A stretch of DNA of 60,246 nucleotides from Weissella confusa (GTDB taxonomy: Bacteria > Bacillota > Bacilli > Lactobacillales > Lactobacillaceae): positions 1 to 60,246 of the forward strand of contig NZ_PVSN01000035.1 in assembly GCF_004766315.1 (NCBI RefSeq), in the 5' to 3' direction. The notes beneath the pieces were generated by a model. The model did no database searches, was not told the origin of the DNA, and worked only from the letters and a program-made list of their open reading frames with translations. Shown piece after piece: positions 24,384 through 32,088 of this stretch (the first letter of the stretch is position 1; every line of letters begins with the position of its first letter). The position numbers and the translations under genes were made by a program.

Positions 24384-25262
24384 ATGGCTCAAATTATTCA
24401 ATGGTTCCCTGGTCACATGGCCAAAGCCTTCCGACTAATGCGCGAAAATTTAAAGTATGTTGATATTGTGTTTGAATTGGTTGATGCTCGCATCCCAGTT
24501 TCATCACGTAACCCAGAACTAGATGAGGTCTTGGGTCAAAAGCCTCGTTTGTTGGTTATGACAAAGACCGACTTGGCTGATCCAGAACGTACGAAGGCTT
24601 GGAAGAAGTACTTCGAAGCTCAAGGGATGGAAGTTGTGACTTTGGACACACGTGGTCACAAGACGCCCCAAATTATGACGAAGGCTGCCCGCAAGGTGTT
24701 AGCTGACAAGTGGGCTGCCCTAGAAGAAAAGGGTGTTAAGGACAAGCCAATCCGTGCGTTGGTTGCTGGTATTCCAAACGTTGGTAAGTCAACGCTTTTG
24801 AATCACTTGGTGACGAAGAACGTTGCCATCACCGGTGACCGTCCAGGTGTGACGAAGAAGTTGCAATGGTTGAAGACGCCAACGAACTTGGAGCTATTGG
24901 ACACGCCTGGTGTGCTTTGGCCAAAGTTTGAGGACCAACGTGTTGGTGAGCACTTGGCGATGACTGGAGCCATTAAGGATCAATTGATCAACCAAGATGA
25001 CATCGCCTTGGCAACGTTGAAGTTTATGCGCGAGTATAACCCAGCAGCCATTATTGCCCGTTACCACTTGCCAGAAGATGCCTGGGATAACAATACAGAC
25101 GTTGAGTTGTTGTTGCTTATCACGCAAAAGCTTGGCTTTAAGGATGACTACGATCGTGCATCAGAGCGTTTGTTGATTGATTTGCGTCGCGGTAAGTTGG
25201 GTGAATACACGGTTGAAATGCCTGAGGACAACATTGGGGTTGTACAAGATGACCAAGCCTGA
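24384..25262 (+). CDS. rbgA: Ribosome biogenesis GTPase RbgA (YlqF)
   Basis: RbgA is needed for late assembly of the 50S subunit. The protein begins IIQWFPGHMAKAFRLM and shows the circularly permuted GTPase order: the G4-type VMTKTDLADPE (about residue 55) precedes G1 GIPNVGKSTLLNHL (about 128) and G3 DTPGVLWPK. AAAGGAAG lies upstream. The last 14 bases overlap the start of rnhB, as is common in Firmicutes. Confidence 0.96.
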   Translation: MAQIIQWFPGHMAKAFRLMRENLKYVDIVFELVDARIPVSSRNPELDEVLGQKPRLLVMTKTDLADPERTKAWKKYFEAQGMEVVTLDTRGHKTPQIMTKAARKVLADKWAALEEKGVKDKPIRALVAGIPNVGKSTLLNHLVTKNVAITGDRPGVTKKLQWLKTPTNLELLDTPGVLWPKFEDQRVGEHLAMTGAIKDQLINQDDIALATLKFMREYNPAAIIARYHLPEDAWDNNTDVELLLLITQKLGFKDDYDRASERLLIDLRRGKLGEYTVEMPEDNIGVVQDDQA

Positions 25263-26013
25263 GACAATCGCAGCCATTAAGGTGGCGTTGCAAGGCGATG
25301 TCGCACCAGAACAGTTGGCTATTTGGCGCGCGGATGAACGTTCTGGTGTCCAGAAACTGCTAGTGAGTTACGATAAACGGTTGGCTAAACAAGCTGCCCA
25401 AGCGCAGGCTTTTTCAGAACGCCTAACGTTTGAGCGAGATGCCTGGCAGAATGGTCTTGTTTTGGCGGGTGTTGATGAAGTTGGCCGTGGCCCCTTGGCT
25501 GGTCCCGTGGTTGCAGCAGCTGCCGTCATTGATGACTCGTTTGACCTGATTGCAGTGCATGATTCAAAGCAACTGTCTGAAAAGGCGCGTTTGGCACTTG
25601 ATCAAGACATCAAGGATAAAGTGGTTGCGTATGCCTTTGGGGTTGTTGATGCTGAACAAATCGACGAAATCAACATCTATGAGGCGTCACGTGTGGCGAT
25701 GAAGCAGGCAATCGAAAACTTGTCGGTACAAGTTGATGGATTACTGATTGATGCGATGACGGTTGATTTGCCACTGCCCCAAGAAAAGTTAATCAAAGGG
25801 GATGACCGCAGTATTTCAATCGGGGCGGCTTCTATTCTTGCGAAGAATTTTCGTGATGAATTGATGGCAGCTTATGCGATTGATTATCCGGGCTACGGCT
25901 TTGAACATAACGCTGGCTACGGAACCGCTGAACATTTGGCTGGTTTGGAAATGAATGGCGTGACACCTATTCACCGCAAAACATTTGCACCAGTTAAAAA
26001 TTATTTGGATTAA
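25249..26013 (+). CDS. rnhB: Ribonuclease HII
   Basis: RNase HII removes ribonucleotides and RNA from RNA/DNA hybrids. The start MTKPETIAAIKVALQG at 25249 overlaps rbgA; a longer in-frame reading from 25177 lies inside rbgA and lacks a site. The catalytic Asp76-Glu77 are in LAGVDEVGRGPLAGP, with further acids in LLIDAMTVDLP. The motif NAGYGTAEHLAGL near the C-terminus is typical. Length 254 is normal. The transcript probably ends at the hairpin that overlaps the dprA start. Confidence 0.95.
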   Translation: MTKPETIAAIKVALQGDVAPEQLAIWRADERSGVQKLLVSYDKRLAKQAAQAQAFSERLTFERDAWQNGLVLAGVDEVGRGPLAGPVVAAAAVIDDSFDLIAVHDSKQLSEKARLALDQDIKDKVVAYAFGVVDAEQIDEINIYEASRVAMKQAIENLSVQVDGLLIDAMTVDLPLPQEKLIKGDDRSISIGAASILAKNFRDELMAAYAIDYPGYGFEHNAGYGTAEHLAGLEMNGVTPIHRKTFAPVKNYLD

Positions 26014-26019
26014 AATTGG

Positions 26020-26085
26020 AAAAATCACGTTGTTTCAGCTCTTTCTTACTAGGAGGATGCTATGAAACAACGTGATTTTTTATTA
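26020..26085 (+). terminator. 18-bp perfect hairpin: rnhB terminator overlapping the dprA start
   Basis: The left arm at 26020-26037 (AAAAATCACGTTGTTTCA) is the exact reverse complement of 26063-26080. The 25-base loop holds the dprA ribosome-binding site AGGAGG (26051-26056), and the ATG at 26062-26064 straddles the base of the loop. The right arm is the beginning of the dprA coding sequence, and its end runs into T6 followed by ATTAT. It can act as a terminator for rnhB and can hide the dprA start in the message. Confidence 0.85.
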
Positions 26086-26919
26086 TGGTTATTGCTGGTC
26101 CCTGGTGTTGGAATTGTTGGCAGAACGCATATTTGGCAATATATGATTGCGCACGGCGTAAATGAACTTTCGATAAACGAGGTCCATCAATTAGCAGGAG
26201 TTCCGGTGCAGCAACGTGCTAGCAGTCGCGCCTTTTGCCAATCGGATGTCGCCAGGTCACAATTGGAAAAGCTTAAAATGATGGATTATGTCACGATTGC
26301 TGACGATGATTATCCAAACTGGTTAGCGGAAATTGATTGTCCGCCAGTGGTGTTGTTTTACAAAGGGAATCTTTCGTTTGCACGTTATCCGGGCGTTGCG
26401 ATTGTCGGCACTCGCGAAATGTCGACGTATGGGGAACAAATTGTTAAAGGGTTTGTGCCGACATTCGTTGAAGCAGGGATTATAACGATATCTGGTTTAG
26501 CAAGCGGTATTGATGAAGCCGTTCATCGCGAAACGTTAGCTCATCACGGCGCGACGGTCGGTGTTATTGGGACAGGACTTGATGTTGCGTATCCGCGTCG
26601 CCGGGATAGTTGACAAAGCCAGGTGGCTGACGCTGGCGTTGTTGTGTCGGAATATTTGCCGTGGGTCGGACCGGCTAAACATCAATTTCCGGAACGTAAT
26701 CGCATTATTGCCGGACTGTGTGCGGCATGCTTAGTAGTGGAAGCCAAAAATCGTTCGGGTTCTTTAATCACGGCTAATCAGGCGTTGGCTGCAAATCGGG
26801 ATATTTATGCAGTGCCAGGTCGAATCGATACGACACTTTCTAGTGGGACAAATGCCTTAATCTCTGCCGGCGCAATACCTGCATTATCCCCGGCAGATAT
26901 CATCCGAAATTCCTTCTGA
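26062..26919 (+). pseudogene. dprA: DNA-processing protein DprA, interrupted by an in-frame TGA
   Basis: DprA loads RecA on single-stranded DNA taken up during transformation. One frame of 286 codons is broken only by TGA at 26611-26613. The first piece (183 aa) has KQRDFLLWLLLVPGVG, GTREMSTYGEQIVKGF, SGLASGIDEAVHRE and VIGTGLDVAYPRR; the rest has GVVVSEYLPWVGPAKHQFPERNRI (read across residues 190-213), SGSLITANQALA and DIYAVPGRID. Without the stop it is a normal Rossmann-fold DprA lacking the optional C-terminal winged helix. As written the DNA-binding face is split, so it is probably non-functional unless the stop is a base error. Confidence 0.88.
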
Positions 26920-26955
26920 ATTTGTTAAATGGTGCACATACGAAACGGTTGTTAT

Positions 26956-26985
26956 TTGTCAAAGTCTAGACTGGTAGTGTATAGT
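26956..26985 (+). promoter_or_regulatory. topA promoter
   Basis: TTGTCA (26956-26961), an 18-base spacer and TATAGT (26980-26985), about 75 bases before topA. Confidence 0.6.
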
Positions 26986-27060
26986 ACATTATTGTTAAAG
27001 CATAATACTTACTGTATATAGTAGAAAACAGAAAAATCTAAAAGAAAGAGGTCCACGCAC

Positions 27061-29181
27061 ATGGCAGAAACAACTGAAAAGAAGCCAGCAAAGAAGCGTG
27101 CGACGGCTTCAAAGACCAAGTCTAAGGCTAAGCCAAAGAAGAACCTAGTTATCGTTGAGTCACCATCAAAGGCCAAGACGATTGAAAAGTACTTGGGAAG
27201 TTCTTATAAGGTCGTTGCAAGTATTGGTCACATCCGCGACTTGCCTAAGTCAACGATGGGTGTCGATATTGAAAATAATTATGAACCTAAATACATCAAC
27301 ATCCGCGGAAAAGGGGATGTGATTAAGGGTTTGAAGAAGGAAGCTAAGGCAGCTAAGCACGTTTACCTCGCATCCGACCCGGATCGTGAAGGAGAAGCAA
27401 TTGCTTGGCACTTGTCACATATTCTTGACTTGGACTTAGACGCCGGCGAAAACCGTGTTGTCTTCAATGAAATTACCAAGAATGCCGTTAAGGATGCCTT
27501 TAAGCAACCACGTAAGATCAACATGGATTTGGTTGATGCGCAACAAGCACGTCGTGTCCTTGATCGTTTGGTAGGTTACTCAATCTCACCAATCTTGTGG
27601 AAGAAGGTTAAGAAGGGGTTGTCAGCTGGACGTGTGCAATCAGTCGCATTGGGATTGGTTATTGCGCGTGAGAACGAAATTCAAGCCTTCCAACCAGATG
27701 AATACTGGACGTTGGATTCAGAATTCAAGAAGGATAAGACCAAGTTTAAGGCGGTCTTCTACGGCGTTGATGGTAAGAAGACGGAGTTGCCGGATAACGA
27801 TGCGGTTCAAGATGTGATGAAGCGCCTTGATCAAAAGGGTGACTTTGATATCACAAAGGTTGAAGCGAAGGAACGTAAGCGTAACCCACAACCAGCCTTC
27901 ACAACGTCAACGATGCAACAGACGGCGAATACGCAATTGAACTTCCGTACGCGTAAGACGATGATGGCTGCGCAACAGTTGTACGAAGGTATCAACTTGG
28001 GCGGTAAAGAAGGTAGTGTTGGACTGATTACGTATATGCGTACTGATTCGACGCGTATTTCTGAAATCGCTAAGGCGGACGCTTCAACGTTCATCCATGA
28101 AGAATATGGTGCCGAGTATGCGGCAACAAAGCCAGTTCAAGGTAAGCAACAAGAAGGTGCTCAAGACGCCCACGAAGCCATTCGTCCAACGTCTGTCTTC
28201 CGTACGCCAGCTTCAATCAAGGATAAGTTGACGAATGATCAATTTAAGTTGTATCAATTGATTTGGTCACGTTTTGTGGCTAGTCAAATGACGCCAGAAA
28301 TCTTGGACACGATGGCTGTCACGATTGAGCAAAACGGGGTAATGTTCCGTGCTAATGGTTCAAAGACTAAGTTTGCTGGATTTACCAAGGCTTATCCAGC
28401 AGCTAAGGAAAAGGACAACAAGTTGCCTGAATTAGCAGTTGGCGATTTGGTACAAATGGCAAAGACATCACCTGAACAACACTTTACGCAACCACCTGCT
28501 CGTTATACCGAAGCTGCTTTGGTTAAGGCGCTGGAAGAAAATGGTGTTGGTCGTCCATCAACGTATGCTGCTACAATTGAGACGATTCAAAAGCGTGGTT
28601 ACGTGCATATTGATGCGAAGAAGTTCGTGCCAACTGAATTGGGTGAATTAGTTCAAAACACGGTGCAAGAATTCTTCCCGGATGTCACGAACATCAAGTT
28701 TACCGCCCAAGTCGAAACCGATTTGGATAACGTTGAAAACGGTAAGGAAAACTGGGTGAAGGTCATCGATGACTTCTTTAAGCCATTCTCACAAGAGCTT
28801 GAAAAGGCTGAAGTGGAGATGGAAAAGATCGTCTTGAAGGATCGCTTGGCTGGCTTTAACTGTGATGTCTGTGGTGCACCGATGCTTGAAAAGATGGGAC
28901 GCTATGGTAAGTTCTACGCTTGTTCACGCTTCCCTGATTGCCGTAACACGCAAACGATTGTTGAAGAAATCGGTCTTGGTTGCCCTAAGTGTGGTATCGG
29001 ACAAATTGTTGAACGCAAGACCAAGCGTGGTCGTACGTTCTACGGTTGCTCACGTTACCCAGATTGTGATTTCGTATCATGGGACAAGCCAACTGAAAAG
29101 ACGCGTGCCGATGGTACAACGCCAAAGGATGACGAAGAAGTTTCAGATAAGGCTGAGAAGCAAGAAACTGAGAAGGCATAA
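27061..29181 (+). CDS. topA: DNA topoisomerase I
   Basis: The type IA enzyme relaxes negative supercoils. After a Lys/Ala-rich N-terminus (residues 1-27), the Toprim domain reads [18 protein letters not shown] and [14 protein letters not shown]. The catalytic Tyr325 is in [13 protein letters not shown]. Two C4 zinc modules lie near the C-terminus ([16 protein letters not shown] ... CSRFPDC and [17 protein letters not shown] ... CSRYPDC). Length 706 is typical for lactobacilli. The dprA-topA-xerC order is conserved. Confidence 0.97.
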   Translation: MAETTEKKPAKKRATASKTKSKAKPKKNLVIVESPSKAKTIEKYLGSSYKVVASIGHIRDLPKSTMGVDIENNYEPKYINIRGKGDVIKGLKKEAKAAKHVYLASDPDREGEAIAWHLSHILDLDLDAGENRVVFNEITKNAVKDAFKQPRKINMDLVDAQQARRVLDRLVGYSISPILWKKVKKGLSAGRVQSVALGLVIARENEIQAFQPDEYWTLDSEFKKDKTKFKAVFYGVDGKKTELPDNDAVQDVMKRLDQKGDFDITKVEAKERKRNPQPAFTTSTMQQTANTQLNFRTRKTMMAAQQLYEGINLGGKEGSVGLITYMRTDSTRISEIAKADASTFIHEEYGAEYAATKPVQGKQQEGAQDAHEAIRPTSVFRTPASIKDKLTNDQFKLYQLIWSRFVASQMTPEILDTMAVTIEQNGVMFRANGSKTKFAGFTKAYPAAKEKDNKLPELAVGDLVQMAKTSPEQHFTQPPARYTEAALVKALEENGVGRPSTYAATIETIQKRGYVHIDAKKFVPTELGELVQNTVQEFFPDVTNIKFTAQVETDLDNVENGKENWVKVIDDFFKPFSQELEKAEVEMEKIVLKDRLAGFNCDVCGAPMLEKMGRYGKFYACSRFPDCRNTQTIVEEIGLGCPKCGIGQIVERKTKRGRTFYGCSRYPDCDFVSWDKPTEKTRADGTTPKDDEEVSDKAEKQETEKA

Positions 29182-29183
29182 GG

Positions 29184-30104
29184 ATGGCAGATACGGCGAA
29201 ATTAACCGGGTTGTTTTTGGACTACTTACGTGTTGAACGCCAGTATTCAGATGACACCCAAAAGGCTTACCGGTCAGATATTAACGAGTTTGAACGCTTC
29301 TTAATAGAGACTGGCGATCAGGAAACGGTTGATATTACAGCCGTTGATCAATATGATGTGCGTGTTTACTTATCAGCCCTTTATGAAAAAGGGGATGTGA
29401 GTCGGACAATTGCACGCAAAGTGAGCTCGTTACGTGCCTTTTATCAGTTCTTGGAACGCAATGAATTTGTGACCAGTAATCCATTTGCTGGTGTGCAACT
29501 GAAAAAAGCGGGACGGCATTTGCCACGATACTTTTACGAAAAAGAGTTAAACAAGTTGTTTGAAGTGGTGATGGGAGATACAAGTCTCCTGGGATTACGT
29601 AATCGGCTGTTGCTGGAAATTTTGTACGGTACCGGGGCGCGTGTTTCCGAAGTTGCAGGGTTGACGTTGGGGATGATTGACCAACAGGCGCGCATCATTA
29701 CCATCACTGGTAAGGGAAATAAGACGCGCATTGTGCCATACGGTCAGTATGCAGCTGATTCATTGGCAGTTTACTTAACTGATGCGCGACCAGCATTGCT
29801 GGCAAAGTCCGACACGGTTCATGACCAGCTATTCGTTAACCAACGTGGTCAAGCACTGACGACGAGCGGGATTGGGTATATCCTTAAGCAGCTCGCCAAA
29901 AAGGCAGGACTGACACAGGTTGTGTCGGCGCACATGTTCCGGCATACGTTTGCCACTGACTTATTGAATAATGGTGCTGATTTACGTACCGTGCAACAAT
30001 TGCTCGGCCACAGTAGTCTCAGCACAACCCAAATATATACCCACGTTACAACAGATGCCTTGCAGAAAAGTTATCGTGACTTTTTCCCACGTGCAACTGA
30101 GTAA
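29184..30104 (+). CDS. xerC: Tyrosine recombinase XerC
   Basis: XerC acts at dif to resolve chromosome dimers. It starts two bases after the topA stop, with AAGG overlapping that stop. The N-terminal SAM-like domain (FLDYLRVERQYSDDTQKAYR) precedes the catalytic domain, with Arg in GTGARVSEVAGL, HMFRHTFATDLLNNGADLRT (His-x-x-Arg) and the nucleophile Tyr in TTQIYTHV. Length 306. The hslVU-codY genes that often follow in Firmicutes are absent here; a terminator ends the unit. Confidence 0.95.
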   Translation: MADTAKLTGLFLDYLRVERQYSDDTQKAYRSDINEFERFLIETGDQETVDITAVDQYDVRVYLSALYEKGDVSRTIARKVSSLRAFYQFLERNEFVTSNPFAGVQLKKAGRHLPRYFYEKELNKLFEVVMGDTSLLGLRNRLLLEILYGTGARVSEVAGLTLGMIDQQARIITITGKGNKTRIVPYGQYAADSLAVYLTDARPALLAKSDTVHDQLFVNQRGQALTTSGIGYILKQLAKKAGLTQVVSAHMFRHTFATDLLNNGADLRTVQQLLGHSSLSTTQIYTHVTTDALQKSYRDFFPRATE

Positions 30105-30111
30105 CTGAATT

Positions 30112-30140
30112 AGAGGCTTGCGCAAGTGGGCCTCTTTTTT
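30112..30140 (+). terminator. Terminator after xerC
   Basis: AGAGGC (30112-30117) pairs with GCCTCT (30130-30135) around TTGCGCAA, followed by TTTTT. Confidence 0.8.
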
Positions 30141-30231
30141 GCATACAAAATTCATGGTTCTTGAATAGAAAAGCATGCTTATATTTGTTATAATTGAAAT
30201 ATTGGAAAACGCTTACAGGAGGCACAGTGGC

Positions 30232-31113
30232 ATGTCAGTCAAGTTAGAGAATGATAATATTACGGTCGTTATTTCAGAAATGGGAGCTGAATTAACGAGT
30301 GTTACGAACAAGGAAAGAGGTTTGGAATACATGTGGACGGCCGACCCTAATTTCTGGGGTCGTCACGCACCTAATTTGTTCCCGGTCGTTGGCCGCCTTC
30401 GTGGTGATCGTTACAAGTATCGCGATAAGACTTACTTCATGGCGCAACACGGAGTTGCCCGTGATAATGAATTCGATTTGGTTGAAAAGACGGCCACGAC
30501 AGCTCACTTCCGTTTGGTTGATAATGAAGAGTCATTTTCAATTTACCCATTCCACTTCCAATTTGACGTTTTGTACCGTCTCACTGAGCAAGATACACTT
30601 GGTATTGCGTATGTTGTGACGAACACGGATACGCATGACATCTACTTCTCAGTTGGTGGACACCCAGGCTTCCGTGCACCACTTGAAGAAGGTGAGAAGT
30701 TTACGGACTACTACATCAATGTTGAACCACAACGCAAGTATCAACGTGCCAAGTTGGTTGGCCCATATTTGGACAACAACTTGGAATCAACGTTTGATTC
30801 ACGCATTCCATTGCGTTTGCGTCGTGATGACTACAAGGACGACGCGATTATTTTGCGTTTGGATCAAAATCCCGTTTCAATTGTTTTGGCAAAGTTGAAC
30901 GAGTCGCATGGTGTGACGATGCACATTCAAAATGCTAAGTATGTGGGCATTTGGACACCATATGCCAAGGAAGCGCCGTTTGTGGCAATCGAGCCATGGT
31001 GGGGTATTGCTGACACGGTTGATGCCGACGGTGAGTTGCGTCACAAGTTTGGTATTAATACACTTGCACCAGCTCAAACATTTACGGGTTCATATTCACT
31101 AACATTTTTCTAA
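30232..31113 (+). CDS. Aldose 1-epimerase family protein (LacX/GalM-like)
   Basis: ATG 30232 follows AGGAGG by 9 bases; the in-frame reading from 30175 starts over the promoter. The 293-residue protein has SEMGAELTSVTNKERG, WGRHAPNLFPVVGRLRG, AQHGVARDNEF (His) and VGGHPGFRAPL (His), as in the LacX-type group of the galactose mutarotase superfamily. Such proteins interconvert anomers of hexoses or hexose phosphates in the cytoplasm. An extended -10 (TGTTATAAT, 30186-30194) lies upstream. No sugar operon is adjacent, so the substrate is open. Confidence 0.85.
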   Translation: MSVKLENDNITVVISEMGAELTSVTNKERGLEYMWTADPNFWGRHAPNLFPVVGRLRGDRYKYRDKTYFMAQHGVARDNEFDLVEKTATTAHFRLVDNEESFSIYPFHFQFDVLYRLTEQDTLGIAYVVTNTDTHDIYFSVGGHPGFRAPLEEGEKFTDYYINVEPQRKYQRAKLVGPYLDNNLESTFDSRIPLRLRRDDYKDDAIILRLDQNPVSIVLAKLNESHGVTMHIQNAKYVGIWTPYAKEAPFVAIEPWWGIADTVDADGELRHKFGINTLAPAQTFTGSYSLTFF

Positions 31114-31130
31114 TCAGCAATTTATTTAGT

Positions 31131-31157
31131 CTTGCTACATGGTGGCAAGGTTTTTTA
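31131..31157 (+). terminator. Terminator after the aldose epimerase gene
   Basis: CTTGC (31131-31135) pairs with GCAAG (31145-31149), followed by GTTTTTT. The stem is short. Confidence 0.5.
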
Positions 31158-31179
31158 TTATAGTGTTGACACAGGGTGC

Positions 31180-31217
31180 ATAATAAAAAAACACGACTAC
31201 GAATTGTAGCCGTGTTT
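31180..31217 (-). terminator. Terminator of plsY
   Basis: On the minus strand AAACACG-G-CTAC pairs with GTAG-T-CGTGTTT and is followed by a T-run (A-run at 31184-31191 on the plus strand), 18 bases after the plsY stop. Confidence 0.8.
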
Positions 31218-31234
31218 CAAATGCATAATTGAAG

Positions 31235-31864
31235 TTAGTTTTTTGATTGGCTGCGCCAGTAACCAAGGCCCCAGTGCACCATTGATTCAGTACCGTTTTT
31301 AATGCGGACAATGTTCTCACGGTGACGGTAGAATACAAAAATCGTCAAAGCAAAGGCGATGATTGATAGCAGCCAGTCATGCAACCAGAAGATTGATAGT
31401 AGCGTTACCAGTGTGAAACCAATCATTGAAGCCATTGATACCATGCTTGTTAGCAAGATAACCGTTAGGAAAATCGCAAAGGCAATCACAAACATAGTAG
31501 GGGTATACATCAACAGCACACCCATTGAGGTTGCGACGGCCTTGCCACCCTTAAAGCCAATCCACATTGAGAATGTGTGACCAAGAATGGCTCCAAGACC
31601 GACCACCATCACTGTCCAAGCGGGCGCTGGACCCCAGATGTAAGCCATTAGGGCACCAACAGACCCCTTGAAGATATCAAGTAATAGCACGGCAATGCCG
31701 GCACGGGTACCCAATACACGGAATGTATTGGTTGTGCCGATGTTTCCTGAGCCCAGCTTTAGGATGTTCTTCTTATAGAACAACATGCCAATCCAGTAAC
31801 CGAATGGCATTGATCCAAAAAAGTAGGCCAGCAAAAAACTTATGACAAAATGAAAAATCGTCAA
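31235..31864 (-). CDS. plsY: Acyl-phosphate:glycerol-3-phosphate acyltransferase PlsY
   Basis: PlsY puts the first acyl chain on glycerol 3-phosphate from acyl phosphate at the membrane. The 209-residue protein has about five membrane spans and the conserved motifs FGSMPFGYWIG, LKLGSGNIGTTNTFRVLG and GFKGGKAVATSMGVLL. AAGGAG (on the minus strand) precedes the start. It is divergent from parE, as in many Firmicutes, sharing a 224-bp region with nested palindromes. Confidence 0.95.
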   Translation of the reverse strand: MTIFHFVISFLLAYFFGSMPFGYWIGMLFYKKNILKLGSGNIGTTNTFRVLGTRAGIAVLLLDIFKGSVGALMAYIWGPAPAWTVMVVGLGAILGHTFSMWIGFKGGKAVATSMGVLLMYTPTMFVIAFAIFLTVILLTSMVSMASMIGFTLVTLLSIFWLHDWLLSIIAFALTIFVFYRHRENIVRIKNGTESMVHWGLGYWRSQSKN

Positions 31865-31882
31865 GATAAATACTCCTTATAA

Positions 31883-31986
31883 AATAGTATTAAATAGAAT
31901 AATTGCTATCTGTTTCAAATAACAGAACAGTTAATATATTACCACGATTGAAACATCTGTTACCTTTAAATTTATTTAATACTATT
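31883..31986. promoter_or_regulatory. Nested inverted repeats between plsY and parE
   Basis: AATAGTATTAAATA (31883-31896) is the exact reverse complement of TATTTAATACTATT (31973-31986). Inside lie TCTGTT/AACAGA (31909-31926), and TGTTTCAA (31911-31918) matched by TTGAAACA (31948-31955) with AACAGA (31921-31926) matched by TCTGTT (31956-31961). The right outer arm overlaps the parE -35. A regulator-binding region or a cruciform-forming segment is possible. Confidence 0.5.
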
Positions 31987-32014
31987 GCAACCAGAGCCTT
32001 TGTTGGGCTATTAT
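31985..32014 (+). promoter_or_regulatory. parE promoter
   Basis: TTGCAA (31985-31990), an 18-base spacer and TATTAT (32009-32014). The transcript would start about 65 bases before parE. Confidence 0.55.
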
Positions 32015-32088
32015 GAAGAACGGAACGCTTTGAAAAAGAAATTTTTCACGTAAGACGACAGATTAAAAAAGCAAGAAGGGAAGCGTCC

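Noticed and set aside
11741-26613. TGA recoding (as Trp or selenocysteine) to explain the internal TGA codons in ndh and dprA
   Set aside because: TGA is used as a normal stop (for example at the end of rbgA, 25260-25262), Trp is encoded by TGG throughout, and no selenocysteine-type hairpin or active-site context is seen.
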